Shown: positions 28,321-38,202, numbered from the stretch's first letter. The stretch: DNA of 64,000 bases from Skermanella sp. TT6 (GCF_016653635.2 NZ_CP067421.1:434001-498000); one strand, 5' to 3'. The notes: generated by a model from the sequence alone, not told the origin. A program made the numbers and translations.

Positions 28321-28911
28321 AGCTGCATTGGCGCTCGTCTCAATCACACGGAACGAGTTCGCCTTCTACGGCAACACCCGGCGGGCCTACGCCGCCGACT
28401 GGCGCCACTACACCGCGTGGTGCGCCCGCCGCGGCCTTGAGCCGCTGCCGCCCGCGCCCCAGGCGATCGGCCTCTACCTCGCCGACCTCGCCTCCGAAAC
28501 CGGCGCCGGGCGGGGCCGGACGGCGGCCACCGTCGAGCGCCGCCTGGCCGGGCTGGGCTGGACCTTCCGCCAGCACGGCTTCACCCTCGACCGGGCCGAG
28601 CGCCACGTCCGCGAAGTACTGGCCGGCATCCGCCGGGCCCACGGCCGCCCGCCCGGGCACAAGGAAGCCCTGCTCGGCAGCGACGTCACCGCCATGGCGG
28701 CGCTGCTCGGCCCCGACCTGCGCGACCGCGCCCTGCTGCTGTTAGGATTCGCCGGCGGGCTGCGCCGCAGCGAGCTCTTCGGGCTCGACCACGGCCCGGA
28801 CGAGACGCCCGAGGCGACCGGCTGGGTCGAGGTGCTGGAGGCCGGCCTGCTGCTCCGCGTCCGGGGCAAGACCGGCTGGCGCGAGGTCGAGGTCGGCCGC
28901 GGCCGGCGAGC
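28321..28911 (+). pseudogene. Tyrosine recombinase, N-terminal fragment
   Basis: The sense begins near TRNEFAFYGNTRRAYAADW, the SAM-like core-binding domain, and reaches the start of the catalytic domain with the first active-site Arg (GFAGGLRRSELFGL). It then stops at about 28911, where an IS110 fragment abuts. The His-x-x-Arg and Tyr boxes are missing. It directly follows the RTX stop codon, so its own start is uncertain. Confidence 0.75.
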
Positions 28912-29099
28912 TCTCTCGCCCAAAAGTGCGACCCGGCACACGCCTCCATCCCGATCACGCAAACGGGCAGGTTGGCGAAGAACGCCAGCACCGCATCCCG
29001 GCGCAGCCGCTTCGTCACAACAACCTTGCCTTGGGCATCAACGCCGTGAACCTGGAACACCGACTTCGCCAGATCGAGACCGATGAATGCTGCGGACAT
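28912..29099 (-). pseudogene. IS110-family transposase, N-terminal fragment
   Basis: About 63 residues from MSAAFIGLDLAKSVFQVHG, with the first catalytic Asp (GLDLAK) and the ENLPVCVIGMEACAGSHFW-type segment of the DEDD domain. It is cut at FWARELA. The rest of the element is absent. Confidence 0.85.
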
Positions 29100-29179
29100 T
29101 GCGCAATCTCCGTAATGAAGCTGACCTATCGATCATGTGGCACTACCTGGCCAGATGCGGAGGCCGTCCATCCCATCAC

Positions 29180-29383
29180 GCTGTCCATCTGTTCAGCACT
29201 GACTGTCGGTGTAGCAGAACTTTTCAACCCACCATGGCCCGCCGCCTTGACCCAATTATGTAGCGTCTGCTCCGACAGGCCGAGATTCTTGGCGACCGTC
29301 GCCACCCGCTCGCCACCGGTGACCAGACGAACGGTCTCTTCTTTGAACGCCAGCGTGTAGCGTGCCCTTGCTGATCTCGTCAT
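29180..29383 (-). pseudogene. IS3-family OrfA fragment
   Basis: The frame from MTRSARARYTLAFKEETVRL has the helix-turn-helix (VAKNLGLSEQTLHNWVKAA) and then loses homology at about 29180. GGAGGCGGA precedes the ATG. No orfB accompanies it. It is a different IS3 subgroup from the other three IS3 pieces in the window. Confidence 0.75.
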
Positions 29384-29576
29384 TCCGCCTCCATCCTCTC
29401 GCCGATCTCACCCGGCTATGGGAGGCGCTGTACGGGGGCAAGGTCACATCTCGAAATAGAATCCTGGTCAGTACGCCTCGTCTATGAACAGTTCTTTGAT
29501 TGAGGTCATTTTTACAGTAAACAGAGTGCAATCAATCTCTGATAGTTATAATATAAACATTTTCTAGCAGTTAGAT

Positions 29577-29795
29577 TTATTCTGCTGCTTCGAAATCCTG
29601 CTGAATCAAGGTTGAGTCTCCGACGATGGTAGGGCGCTCAGTCCGGCACGGAATGCGGGAACTTTCCATTTCTCGCATCAGAAAGCATAATTGAGCGCGT
29701 ATACCAGCAAGACGTCGAGCATGATCTGGGGGCCAAAGCCTAACGGCGGCTTCGTCAATCGAGCGGATAGCTTCATACAAGGCGGTTCGGTGCAT
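29577..29795 (-). CDS. Small hypothetical protein, 72 residues
   Basis: The frame starts MHRTALYEAIRSIDEAAVRL and is preceded by GGAAAGGACGGGCA, a good ribosome binding site. The product is predicted soluble and helical, with no signal peptide or membrane helix. It stands alone in an AT-richer stretch between transposase debris and the rhamnose cluster. I do not recognise the family. Confidence 0.5.
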   Translation of the reverse strand: MHRTALYEAIRSIDEAAVRLWPPDHARRLAGIRAQLCFLMREMESSRIPCRTERPTIVGDSTLIQQDFEAAE

Positions 29796-30083
29796 TGCCC
29801 GTCCTTTCCAATTAGCCGTAGGACCTAAGAAGTATGGTAGGCTAAATTAGTTAACAATATGTCAATAGGCATATCGCGTAGAGCTTGGGCCAAGTAGCCA
29901 CCATTATGCGCCGAGGCGCTGCGCAGCCCGCCTACCGAACGAAACTGCTCAGCGTGCAGTTGCAAAGGCACAAGCCATTGGCCGTCGCGCTGGTGTCGGC
30001 GTGATACAGGTGGAGCTGGCGGTGAACGGGATCGGCATCGTCAACTTGCTGGACCTGATCCGAGAATTGGGTAAGCTTGACGA
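29796..30083. other. Junction region before the rfb cluster
   Basis: No complete gene is seen. On the + strand, 29955-30090 reads as AVAKAQAIGRRAGVGVIQVE and INLL-like hydrophobic residues, then ends at KLDER. This looks like the end of an unrelated coding sequence fused to the truncated rfbC. I do not recognise it. Confidence 0.35.
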
Positions 30084-30575
30084 GAGGCGTTCGTCCAGGA
30101 CAACCAGTGCCTGTCAGCGGCGCGCGGCACGGTGCGGGGGCTGCATTTCCAGATCCCGCCGTTCGCCCAGGACAAGCTGGTCCGCGTGCTCCGCGGCAGC
30201 ATCCTGGACGTCGCCGTCGACCTGCGCCGCTGGTCGCCGACCTTCGGCCGCCATGTCTCGGCCGTGATCAGTGCGCGGGAGGGAAACCAGATCCTGGTGC
30301 CCGTCGGCTTCGCCCAGGGGTTCTGCACGCTTGAGCCGGACACGGAGGTCTTCTACAAGGTCTCCGCCCCGTACTCGCCCCCTCATGACCGCGACATGGC
30401 CTGGAACTACGGCGAACTCGGCATCGACTGGCCGGTGGCGCCGGGCGACGCCGTGCTTGCGGCCAAGGACAGGCTGCTTCCGGCCTTCGCCGACCTGCCG
30501 GACTGCTTCCCCGCTGACCGGCGGAGCTTCCACAGTCTTCCAAGGTCTGTACCTTTCGATCACGGTATTTCATGC
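30084..30575 (+). pseudogene. rfbC: dTDP-4-dehydrorhamnose 3,5-epimerase, 5' truncated
   Basis: The sense begins at [20 protein letters not shown] and covers most of the cupin fold ([38 protein letters not shown]). The His of RGLHFQ and the FAQGFCTL segment around the active site are visible. The first about 40 residues and the start codon are missing, and the junction at about 30083 is out of frame with what precedes. After [11 protein letters not shown] there is no proper stop; the frame runs into rfbB. It cannot make a normal enzyme. Confidence 0.85.
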
Positions 30576-31660
30576 GATGAAGATCATCATCACCGGCGCC
30601 GCCGGTTTCATCGGATCGGCCGTCTGCCGGTACGTCCTGGAGAACACGGGCGCCTCGATCGCCTGCCTGGACAAGATGACCTATGCCGCGCCCCCCGATA
30701 CGCTCAGCCGCATCGTGACGGCGACCGCGCGGTGTTCGAGCAGGTGGACATCTACGACCGGGCGGAACTGGACCGGGTCTTCGCCGAGCACCAGCCCGAC
30801 GCGGTGATGCACCTGGCCGCCGAGAGCCCTGTCGACCGCTCGATCGAGGGCGCGGGCGTCTTCATCCAGACCAACGTGGTCGGGACGTACCATCTGCGCG
30901 AGGCGGCCCGCCAAAACTGGTCGGCCCTGTCGGACGAGCGCCGCGCCGTGTTCCGCTTCCATCACGTCTCGACCGACGAGGTCTACGGCTCCCTGAGTCC
31001 CGACGGCCTGTTCACGGAGGAGACCGCCTGCGCGCCCACCTCGCCCTATTCGGCGAGCAAGGCCTCGGCCGACCATCTGGCGCTGGCCTGGCACCATACC
31101 CACGGGCTGCCGGTCGTCGTCAGCAACTGCTCCAACAATTACGGCCCGTTCCACTTCCCAGAGAAGCTGATCCCGCTGATGATCATCAACGCGCTGGAAG
31201 GCAAGCCGCTGCCCGTCTACGGCACTGGCGAGAACGTGCGCGACTGGCTGTTCGTCGAAGACCATGCCGCGGCGCTCTGGCGCATCCTCACGGCCGGCCG
31301 GGTGGGCGAAAAATACAATGTCGGCGGCAACGCCGATCGGAGCAACCTGCAGGTCATCCACGGCATCTGCGACACGCTGGACGAGATGCTGCCGGCCGCC
31401 AGGCCGCGCCGCACCCTGATCACCCACGTGACCGACCGTCCCGGCCACGACCTGCGCTACGCCATCGACGCGTCCAAGATCCGGCGCGAATAATTGGGCT
31501 AGCAGCCGCAGGTCACGTACGAGGCGGGCTGCGCCGGACCATCGAGTGGTTCCTGTCCAACCAGACTTGGTGGCAGCCGCTGCGCGCCGGGTACGACGGC
31601 CGGCGCCTGGGCCTGGGCGCCGCGGTGCCGCCCCGCCGGCTGGAGGCCGTGGCGTCGTGA
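30576..31660 (+). pseudogene. rfbB: dTDP-glucose 4,6-dehydratase with several lesions
   Basis: It starts [20 protein letters not shown], the NAD-binding Rossmann motif. The frame slips at about 30720: the sense jumps to [17 protein letters not shown]. The middle is well preserved ([19 protein letters not shown] with the YxxxK catalytic pair, [17 protein letters not shown]). Then in-frame stops occur at 31491-31493 (TAA) and 31500-31502 (TAG), and the last segment (RRTIEWFLSNQTWW) is in a different frame after about 31530. At least three independent lesions argue for a dead gene and not one sequencing error. Confidence 0.88.
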
Positions 31661-32419
31661 CCGGCGCCGTGTTCGAGGAAGCGCCGCGCACCCTCCTGGT
31701 GTTCGGCAGCCGGGGCCAGGTGGCGACCTGCCTGCGTGAGGCGGCGCTGCCGGCGGGCTGGGCCGTCCGGACCGTCGGCCGCGCCGAGCTGGACATCGCG
31801 TCCGAGCCGGACGTGGACCCTATAGTGGCGGAGAGCGGCGCCGCCCTACCGCGAGGACGATCCCATCGCCCCGATCAGTGTCTACGGCGCCAGCAAGGCG
31901 GCCGGCGAGGACGCCGTGCGCGCCGCGGCGGGGCGCCACGCGATCGTCCGCACCGCCTGGGTCTACAGCCCGCACGGGCAGAACTTCGTCAAGACCATGC
32001 TGCGACTGGGCCGGGAGCGGCCGGAGCTCGGCATCGTCGACGACCAGCACGGCTGCCCGACATCGGCCGCGGACATCGCCGACGCCCTGGTCGCCATGGC
32101 GCTGCGCATGACGGAGCCTGGCGCCGGCGGGCATGACGCCCTGTACGGCACCTTCCATTTCACCGGAATGGGCGCCACCACCTGGTACGGCTTCGCCCGG
32201 GAGATCTTCGCGCTGGCCGCCGGCCACGGCCATCCCGTCCCTGGGCTGCGGCCGATCGCCACCAGCGACTATCCGACGCCGGCGGCCCGGCCGAAGAATT
32301 CCGTGCTGGACTGCTCCCGCCTGCGCGCGGCCTACGGCATCGAGGCGCCGCCCTGGCGGGACAGCCTGGCCGCCTGCATCGCGCGCCTGTGCCCCCAATT
32401 CCTGGAACAAACCGCATGA
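31657..32419 (+). pseudogene. rfbD: dTDP-4-dehydrorhamnose reductase with internal deletion
   Basis: It begins at a GTG overlapping the rfbB stop (GTGA) and shows the NADP-binding start LLVFGSRGQVATCLREA. After DVDPIVAESG about 60-70 residues are missing, including the STDYVF region. The sense resumes in another frame at YREDDPIAPISVYGASKAAG and continues normally (the YxxxK pair is seen, then RTAWVYSPHGQNFVKTM) to the stop, which overlaps the rfbA start. The deletion and the frame change make it non-functional. Confidence 0.87.
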
Positions 32420-33297
32420 AGGGCATCATCCTGGCCGGCGGCTCCGGCACCCGGCTCTATCCCGTCACGCAGGTCGTCAGCAAGCAGCTGCTGCCGGTCT
32501 ACGACAAGCCGATGGTCTACTACCCGCTCAGCACCCTGATGCTGGCGGGCATCCGCGACATCCTGATCATCACCACGCCCCACGACGAGGCGCAGTTCCG
32601 GCACCTTCTGGGCGACGGCAGCCAGTGGGGGATCTCGCTCAGCTATCAGGTCCAGCCCTCGCCGGACGGCCTGGCGCAGGCCTTCGTCATCGGCCGCGAG
32701 TTCATCGGCCGCGACCCCTGCGCGCTGATCCTGGGCGACAACATCTATTACGGTCATGGCCTGTCGCAGAAGCTCCAGTCCGCGCGGGAGGGCAGCTGCC
32801 AGGGGGCGACCGTGTTCGCCTATCTAGTGGGCGACCCGCACCGCTACGGCATCGTCGAGTTCGACGCCGCCGGCCGTGCGGTCCACATCGAGGAGAAACC
32901 CGCCAAGCCGCGCTCCCACTGGGCCGTCACCGGCCTGTATTTCTACGACAACCAGGTCGTCGACATCGCGGCGTCGATCCGGCCGTCGGCCCGCGGCGAG
33001 CTGGAGATCACGTCGGTCAACGAGGTCTACCTGGAGCAGGGCCGGCTGTCGGTGGAACAGCTCGGGCGCGGCTTCTGCTGGTTCGACATGGGCACACACG
33101 AGTCGCTGCTGGAAGCCGGCGAGTTCGTCCGCACCATCGAGAAGCGCCAGGGGCAGCGCATCGCCTGCGTCGAGGAGGTGGCCTACCGCATGGGCTTCAT
33201 CGACGGCGCCAAGCTGGAACGGCTGGGAGCCGCACTGGGAAAGAGCGGGTACGGCAGGTATATCCTGTCCCTCCTGGAGGATGCCGCCGTCCCGTAG
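32416..33297 (+). CDS. rfbA: Glucose-1-phosphate thymidylyltransferase
   Basis: This 293-residue enzyme joins dTTP and glucose-1-phosphate to dTDP-glucose, the first step of dTDP-rhamnose synthesis. The nucleotide-binding motif [11 protein letters not shown] is at residues 8-18 and [17 protein letters not shown] at about 25-41. The catalytic Asp lies in LGDNIYYG, and ITSVNEVYL and WFDMGTH are typical. It starts at an ATG overlapping the rfbD stop (ATGA), and length and motifs are complete. It is the only undamaged gene of the cluster, so the pathway here cannot run unless the other steps are encoded elsewhere. Confidence 0.95.
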   Translation: MKGIILAGGSGTRLYPVTQVVSKQLLPVYDKPMVYYPLSTLMLAGIRDILIITTPHDEAQFRHLLGDGSQWGISLSYQVQPSPDGLAQAFVIGREFIGRDPCALILGDNIYYGHGLSQKLQSAREGSCQGATVFAYLVGDPHRYGIVEFDAAGRAVHIEEKPAKPRSHWAVTGLYFYDNQVVDIAASIRPSARGELEITSVNEVYLEQGRLSVEQLGRGFCWFDMGTHESLLEAGEFVRTIEKRQGQRIACVEEVAYRMGFIDGAKLERLGAALGKSGYGRYILSLLEDAAVP

Positions 33298-33330
33298 GGC
33301 GGCGGGGTCCGCCGCATCCCGGGGCAGAGT

Positions 33331-34539
33331 TCAGGGTGGAACGCTTGGGCCCGACCGTGCGTCGATCCGGCGCATGCCCGGATGCAGGGCCGAGACGGCC
33401 GCCGCTGCGCTGGCCGCCAGCGCGAGGGCCAGGGCGAACCGGGCGGGACCCAGGACCGCCACGGCCGGACCCGCAGCCAGGGCCGCCAAGGGTTGGGCCG
33501 CCATGATCATCGCCCTGACCCGGCCCAGCACATGGCCGCGCGCGGCCGCGGGCACCCGTTCCTGGATCGCGGTCACCATGATCGGGCTCAATGGCCCGGC
33601 TCCCACGCCGATCAGAGCCGGACCGAGCAGAAGACCGATCGCTGCCGGCAGGAGGGCCAGCGCCCACAGTCCCGCGGCGAACAGAACGACTCCGGACGCG
33701 AAGGTCCTTCGACGGGAGAGACGGTGCCCGACCAGCGCGAAGAGCAGGCTGGATCCCAGGGACGTCGCGCCGAGAATGCCCAGGAACAACGCCAGCCGGT
33801 CCGCTGCCACGCCTTCGGCGACCACCAGCGCCGGCGCCAGGATCTCGTCGAGACTGGCATAGATGCCGACCAGCGCGATGCCCAGCGCCAGCAGGACGGC
33901 GAGCGCGGGATCGCGGGCGGGGCGCCCGGACGCCCCTGACGGTGGGCCGCGGCGCCGGCGCGCAAACCTCGGGAAGGTGGCGAGGTCGACGAGACACACC
34001 AGTGCGAGGATCGATGCCGCCGCTTGCAGGACCAGGGGCAGTCCGCCGGCCTCCACCAGCAGCACGGCCGTGGCGGGACCTGCCACGTAGGAAATCCCCA
34101 TCGCCACGTCGCTCCAGGCGTTCGCCGCCGGCAGGGGAATGCCGGCAAGGCGGGCGATCTCCGGCATGCGCGCCGATTGCGCCACGATGCCGGGCGCGGC
34201 GGCGAGGTTGGAAAGCGCAAGCATGCCGACCACCGGCCACAGGCCCATCCCCGGTACCTCGGCCAGGAGCGCCGCGCCCAGGACCGCCAGCAGCCCGCCG
34301 GCATCGCCGAGCAGGAGGACTCGGCGGGCGCCGGCCCGGTCGATCAGCCGGCCGCCCAGCGCCGTGCCGATCACCGCCGGCATGTGCAGGCAGAACGCCG
34401 CCACCCCCGCCACCATCGTGCCGTGCCCGCCGGAAATGAGGACCCAGGGCAGGGCCATCGCCAGCAGGGTGATGGCGAACACCGACAGGGACCCGGTCAG
34501 CATGGTCCCGAGCAAGGGCAGGCGGCGGGCGGGTTTCAC
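33331..34539 (-). CDS. Major facilitator superfamily transporter
   Basis: This protein of about 402 residues has 10-12 predicted membrane helices. The loop between helices 2 and 3 has GGRLIDRAGARRVLLLGD, a form of the MFS signature. The start is a GTG at 34539 with GGAGCG upstream; the frame happens to stay open far upstream, but that part is not protein-like. The composition (Ala/Leu/Gly rich, little charge in helices) suits a drug or metabolite exporter. It follows the ABC efflux operon on the same strand after a 197-bp gap and may share its regulation. Confidence 0.85.
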   Translation of the reverse strand: MKPARRLPLLGTMLTGSLSVFAITLLAMALPWVLISGGHGTMVAGVAAFCLHMPAVIGTALGGRLIDRAGARRVLLLGDAGGLLAVLGAALLAEVPGMGLWPVVGMLALSNLAAAPGIVAQSARMPEIARLAGIPLPAANAWSDVAMGISYVAGPATAVLLVEAGGLPLVLQAAASILALVCLVDLATFPRFARRRRGPPSGASGRPARDPALAVLLALGIALVGIYASLDEILAPALVVAEGVAADRLALFLGILGATSLGSSLLFALVGHRLSRRRTFASGVVLFAAGLWALALLPAAIGLLLGPALIGVGAGPLSPIMVTAIQERVPAAARGHVLGRVRAMIMAAQPLAALAAGPAVAVLGPARFALALALAASAAAAVSALHPGMRRIDARSGPSVPP

Positions 34540-34736
34540 GGGTTCGCTCCGCGTCCAGGACCGCACCGCCCAGCGGACCCCCGGCGAGCGCCGCAAGGCG
34601 CCGGGCGATCCGCGCCGGCATGACCCAGGCCCGGATCTGGTGCCAGGCCGGAGAGGATCGTCACCATCGCAATGCTCCCGAGAGGTCCTGCGCCGGGCTT
34701 GGCGGAGTCGCGCGACGCGGGGACGGGGTGGAGGGG
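34540..34736. other. Gap between the MFS and HlyD genes
   Basis: There is no recognisable gene, hairpin or conserved motif; only overlapping open frames typical of GC-rich DNA. Confidence 0.4.
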
Positions 34737-35663
34737 TCAGGCCGGCGGGTCCGGCAGGAAGCGGACGAGCACCCGCTGGCCCAGCGGCACCTGCGGCGGC
34801 TCCCCGTCGAACCCGACGGTCACCTCCAGGACCCGCATGTCCGCCCTGTCGCGCGGCTCGTAGGTGGTCACCCGCCGCGGGCCGTAGGCTTTGCCGATCC
34901 GCAGCACACGGCCCCTGGCGATCGTCTCGGACTGGCTGGTCTCCAGCGCGATCTCCGCCGCTTGCCCGACCCGCAGCAGCGGAGCGACCGTCTCGTCCGC
35001 CTCGGCGCGCACGATCGCCGCCGTCCCCGGTGCGAACCAGAACAGCGGCGTGACGTTCAGGGTCGAGACACCGTCGCCGGGACGGACCAGCCGGCGGACG
35101 ATGGCGCCGTCGGCAGGCGCGGTGATGGTGCGGACCTCCCGCTCGTAGCGGGCGGAGCGGACATTGGCTTCGGCGGTCGCCTTCTCGGCCCGGCGCAGGG
35201 CCAGTTCGGCGGCAGCCAGCCGAGCCTCCGTCTCCGCCTCGTCCAGGGATTTCCGCGATGCGGCGTCGGTGCGCGCCAAGGTCGCCAGCCGGTCGCGTTC
35301 GCGTCTGGCCCGGTCGACCTGCACGGCCTGGGCCTCGACCGCGGCTTGACGTTCCGCCAACTGCGCCTCGGCGATCCCGATCTGGATCCCGGCGGCGCGG
35401 TCGTCCATCGCGGCGAGCGGCTGGCCCTGGCGCACGGTCTCGCCCTCCTCCGCCAGGACGGCACGGACGACGCCATCCCTCTCGGCCGCGATCTGCACCA
35501 GCCCCCCATCCACGTCGACGAGGCCCCGGGCGACCGGGACGATGCGGTCGGCGACCGCAGGCCGGACCTGCGGCGCCTCCTGTCGCCCGGACAGGGTGAA
35601 GCCGGCGAGCAGCAGGCCGGCGGTGACGCCGACGGCGGTCAGCAGGCGGGTCCGGATGGTCAT
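34737..35663 (-). CDS. HlyD/MFP-type periplasmic adaptor of an ABC efflux system
   Basis: This 308-residue protein has an N-terminal membrane anchor (about residues 7-27), a split lipoyl/barrel-sandwich domain (VDGGLVQIAAERDGVVRAV and TITAPADGAIVRRLV), a long helical hairpin (about 95-170, rich in Ala, Arg and Glu) and a beta-barrel domain. It would bridge the inner-membrane permease to an outer-membrane channel. It overlaps the ATPase gene by four bases, so they are one operon. The layout matches DevB/MacA-like adaptors. Confidence 0.88.
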   Translation of the reverse strand: MTIRTRLLTAVGVTAGLLLAGFTLSGRQEAPQVRPAVADRIVPVARGLVDVDGGLVQIAAERDGVVRAVLAEEGETVRQGQPLAAMDDRAAGIQIGIAEAQLAERQAAVEAQAVQVDRARRERDRLATLARTDAASRKSLDEAETEARLAAAELALRRAEKATAEANVRSARYEREVRTITAPADGAIVRRLVRPGDGVSTLNVTPLFWFAPGTAAIVRAEADETVAPLLRVGQAAEIALETSQSETIARGRVLRIGKAYGPRRVTTYEPRDRADMRVLEVTVGFDGEPPQVPLGQRVLVRFLPDPPA

Positions 35664-36412
35664 GGAGCCGTCTCCAGCAGGGAACGAGGTCCCCCGGCGA
35701 GGGGGGCGGCCGGCGCGTGCCGCTCGTCGGCGGTGATAAGGCCGTCCTCGATGCGGATGACCCGGTCGGCATGGTCGATCAGCCGCTGGTCGTGGCTGAC
35801 GCAGAGCACGGTGGCGTCCCGATCATGGGCCAGGGTGTGCAGCATCCGGGCGATGCGCGAGCCGTTCTCCCGGTCCAGCGCGCTGGTCGGCTCGTCGGCG
35901 AACAGCAGCCCCGGATCCTTCGCGATGGCCCGGGCGACGGCGACCCGCTGCTTCTCGCCGCCCGACAACTCCTGCGGGTAGAGATGGGTCTTATCCGCGA
36001 GCCCCACCACCTCCAGTGCGCGTCGGGCGCCGAGGTCCGCGGCGGACCCCCGCCTCGTCGAAAACTGAAGCGGATAGACCACCTGCTCCAAGGCGGTCAG
36101 CGCGACGAACAGGTTGAAGCCCTGGAACACGAATCCGCAGTGCTCCAGCCTGAACCGATCCATCGCCCGGTCGTCCAGGCAACCCAGGTCGACGCCGAGC
36201 GTCACCACCCGCCCGGCGCTGGGGCGCATGAGGCCGCTGGCGATGGCCAGCAGGGTGCTCTTTCCGGAACCGGAAGGACCGACGATCAAGGTCATCTCGC
36301 CGGGCCAGATTTCCAGGGTGATGCCCTTCAGCACGCGGGCGGTGATCGCTCCGCTGGTGAAGGAACGCTCGACCGACGACAGGGCGATGGAGGGTGCGCG
36401 CGCCGGCCTCAT
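35660..36412 (-). CDS. ABC transporter ATP-binding protein (DevA/MacB/LolD type)
   Basis: This 250-residue ATPase has Walker A GPSGSGKST (about residues 45-53), a Q-loop (FVFQGFNLF), signature LSGGEKQRV, Walker B LLFADEPTSALD and switch His in CVSHDQR. The start is the ATG at 36412, which overlaps the permease stop by four bases. A larger open frame extends upstream but is antisense-like noise. It energises the FtsX-type permease encoded upstream. Confidence 0.93.
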   Translation of the reverse strand: MRPARAPSIALSSVERSFTSGAITARVLKGITLEIWPGEMTLIVGPSGSGKSTLLAIASGLMRPSAGRVVTLGVDLGCLDDRAMDRFRLEHCGFVFQGFNLFVALTALEQVVYPLQFSTRRGSAADLGARRALEVVGLADKTHLYPQELSGGEKQRVAVARAIAKDPGLLFADEPTSALDRENGSRIARMLHTLAHDRDATVLCVSHDQRLIDHADRVIRIEDGLITADERHAPAAPLAGGPRSLLETAP

Positions 36413-37560
36413 CGCAGCAGCTCCGCCGGCTCGGTCCGGTACAGGGGACCCAGCGAGAACAGGCCGGAGACGAGGCTGACGAGCATCGTGAACAGCGCCG
36501 TGCCCAGGATCGACCATCCGGTGAAGGCGACGGAAACCTCGGCGGCCGCCGCGGCCCACCAGACCCCGGCGGCTCCCAATGCCGTGATGCACAGGCCGGC
36601 GACGCCGACCCAGAACGACTGCTCCAGAACCACGGCCCGCAGCGCTCCCAAAGGGATGCCCAAGGCGCGCAGGGTCGCGTATTCGCGCAGCGATGCCAGG
36701 ATCGCGGCCCGCAGGGTCTGGCTGGTGATGGCGACGCCGACCAGCAGGCCCAGGACGGTCGAGAACAGGAATCCGACGCCCGTGCCGGACTCCAGCAGCC
36801 AGTACGACTGCGACATGATCGACAGCTCTTCCGGCGTCATGGCCCGGAACAGTCCGGTACCGGATCGATTCAGGCGGGCCTGGACGGTGGCTGCGTCGCT
36901 GCCGTCGGCCAGCCGCACCAGGAGATAGGAGGTGCCGCCATCGGTCGATCCGGTCAGGCTTCGGAACGTCTCTTCGGCGGTGAAGATCGTGGCGCCTCCG
37001 ACGGAGCGGAAACCTGTGACGATTCCCGCCACCGAAACCCGGCGGCCATTGATCTCGGAGTCGCCCGCACCGTCCTCGGAAAGGCCCAGCTTGCCGAGGT
37101 CGGCCCGTTCGACCAGGACGCCGCCGGGCCGCAGCAGGGCGCGGCGCAACCCGTCCGGCACCGTGCGCGGGAAGGCCAGGCTGCCCTCGTCGACGTTCAG
37201 CCCCACCAAGGTCACCGTCACCCGGCGGCCGTCCGGCGCCCGCCAGTCGGCATAGCCCAGCAGCAACCGCTCGACGCGCTCCACACCCGGCTGGGACCGG
37301 ACACGGAACTCGACGCGCTCCGGCATGTCCCGGGCGAGGTCGAACGACTGAACCGCGGCCTCGCCGACCCAGAGGTCCGCGCCGGACCGGTCGACCACGG
37401 TGGTGACGGTCCTGAACAGCCCGAGGAGCAGGGCCAATTGCACGATCACGAGAAGCCCGGAGAAGGCGACGGCCAGCACGGCGGCCAGGTAACGCCGCCA
37501 TTCGTAGGTCAGCGAGCGGCGGGCCAGCGATACGCCGGACGGGGCGGGAGCGCCGGTCAT
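36409..37560 (-). CDS. FtsX/DevC-type ABC permease
   Basis: This protein of about 383 residues has one N-terminal membrane helix (about 20-42), a large extracytoplasmic domain (about 45-255) and three C-terminal helices (about 262-285, 312-340 and 350-370), the topology of MacB/FtsX/DevC permeases. The C-terminus is YRTEPAELLR, characteristic of DevC-like proteins. It starts at an ATG overlapping the TetR stop codon. Confidence 0.9.
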   Translation of the reverse strand: MTGAPAPSGVSLARRSLTYEWRRYLAAVLAVAFSGLLVIVQLALLLGLFRTVTTVVDRSGADLWVGEAAVQSFDLARDMPERVEFRVRSQPGVERVERLLLGYADWRAPDGRRVTVTLVGLNVDEGSLAFPRTVPDGLRRALLRPGGVLVERADLGKLGLSEDGAGDSEINGRRVSVAGIVTGFRSVGGATIFTAEETFRSLTGSTDGGTSYLLVRLADGSDAATVQARLNRSGTGLFRAMTPEELSIMSQSYWLLESGTGVGFLFSTVLGLLVGVAITSQTLRAAILASLREYATLRALGIPLGALRAVVLEQSFWVGVAGLCITALGAAGVWWAAAAAEVSVAFTGWSILGTALFTMLVSLVSGLFSLGPLYRTEPAELLR

Positions 37561-38165
37561 GGGCAACCGTCCCCGGGAACCGAGAGGATGCGGCCTATCG
37601 CCGCCTTCAGGGCCGGCAGGGCGGCCGCGAAGTGAGCCGAACCGTTCAGCGTCGCCTGCCAGAGAGCCCCGTCGATCAGCGCCAGCAGCATGGCGGCCGT
37701 ATCGTCGGGGTCGAGATCATGGCGGAGGGCACCCTGGCCGAGGGCGGCGGCGATCGCCGCCGAGAGGGTGCGTCGGCTCGCCCGGTCGGCCTCGGCCGCC
37801 CGCTCGCGCAGGGAAGGCTGGCGGAGCAGTTCGGCGCCGATCTCGGCATTCAGGACAAGGTCGCGGTCGGCGATCCCGGCGGCGAACCGGTCGAGCGCGT
37901 CGAACAGCGCCGCCCGAAAGTCGGCCGCCTCTGCGAGCGGTTCTATCAGGGCGCGGGAGAAGCCGGCCTGGTTGTCGATGATGCCGGCGATGATGTCCGC
38001 CTTGGACCGGACATAGTGGTAGAGCGTGCCCGGACTCATTCCCGCCTCGGCGCAGATATCCTTCATGCTGGTGGCATGGAAGCCCTGTCGGACGAAGCAG
38101 GAGACGGCGGCATCCAGGATGGCCTGACGGCGCTCGGCGTTGAGATCGGGGTCACGGCTGCGCAT
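37557..38165 (-). CDS. TetR-family repressor of the efflux operon
   Basis: This 202-residue protein has the helix-turn-helix at about residues 28-52 (ATSMKDICAEAGMSPGTLYH) and a ligand-binding C-terminal domain. It is the first gene of the operon (tetR, permease, ATPase, adaptor) with four-base overlaps throughout, so it very likely controls its own operon. Two palindromes directly upstream are the probable operators. Confidence 0.92.
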   Translation of the reverse strand: MRSRDPDLNAERRQAILDAAVSCFVRQGFHATSMKDICAEAGMSPGTLYHYVRSKADIIAGIIDNQAGFSRALIEPLAEAADFRAALFDALDRFAAGIADRDLVLNAEIGAELLRQPSLRERAAEADRASRRTLSAAIAAALGQGALRHDLDPDDTAAMLLALIDGALWQATLNGSAHFAAALPALKAAIGRILSVPGDGCP

Positions 38166-38173
38166 GATTTCAC

Positions 38174-38202
38174 CGAATGATTATTCGACGAACAAATATT
38201 CG
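38174..38202 (-). promoter_or_regulatory. Two tandem TetR operators
   Basis: CGAATGATTATTCG (38174-38187) and CGAACAAATATTCG (38189-38202) are both 14-bp inverted repeats of the form CGAAY-N4-ATTCG. They are 15 bp apart centre to centre, in an AT-rich patch starting nine bases before the TetR start codon. Spacing and position suit binding of two dimers over the promoter. Confidence 0.75.

Noticed and set aside
33331-35772. 813-residue minus-strand frame covering the MFS and HlyD genes
   Set aside because: Only the last about 402 residues are protein-like (MFS). The rest is out of frame with the real HlyD gene; stops are simply rare in this GC-rich stretch.
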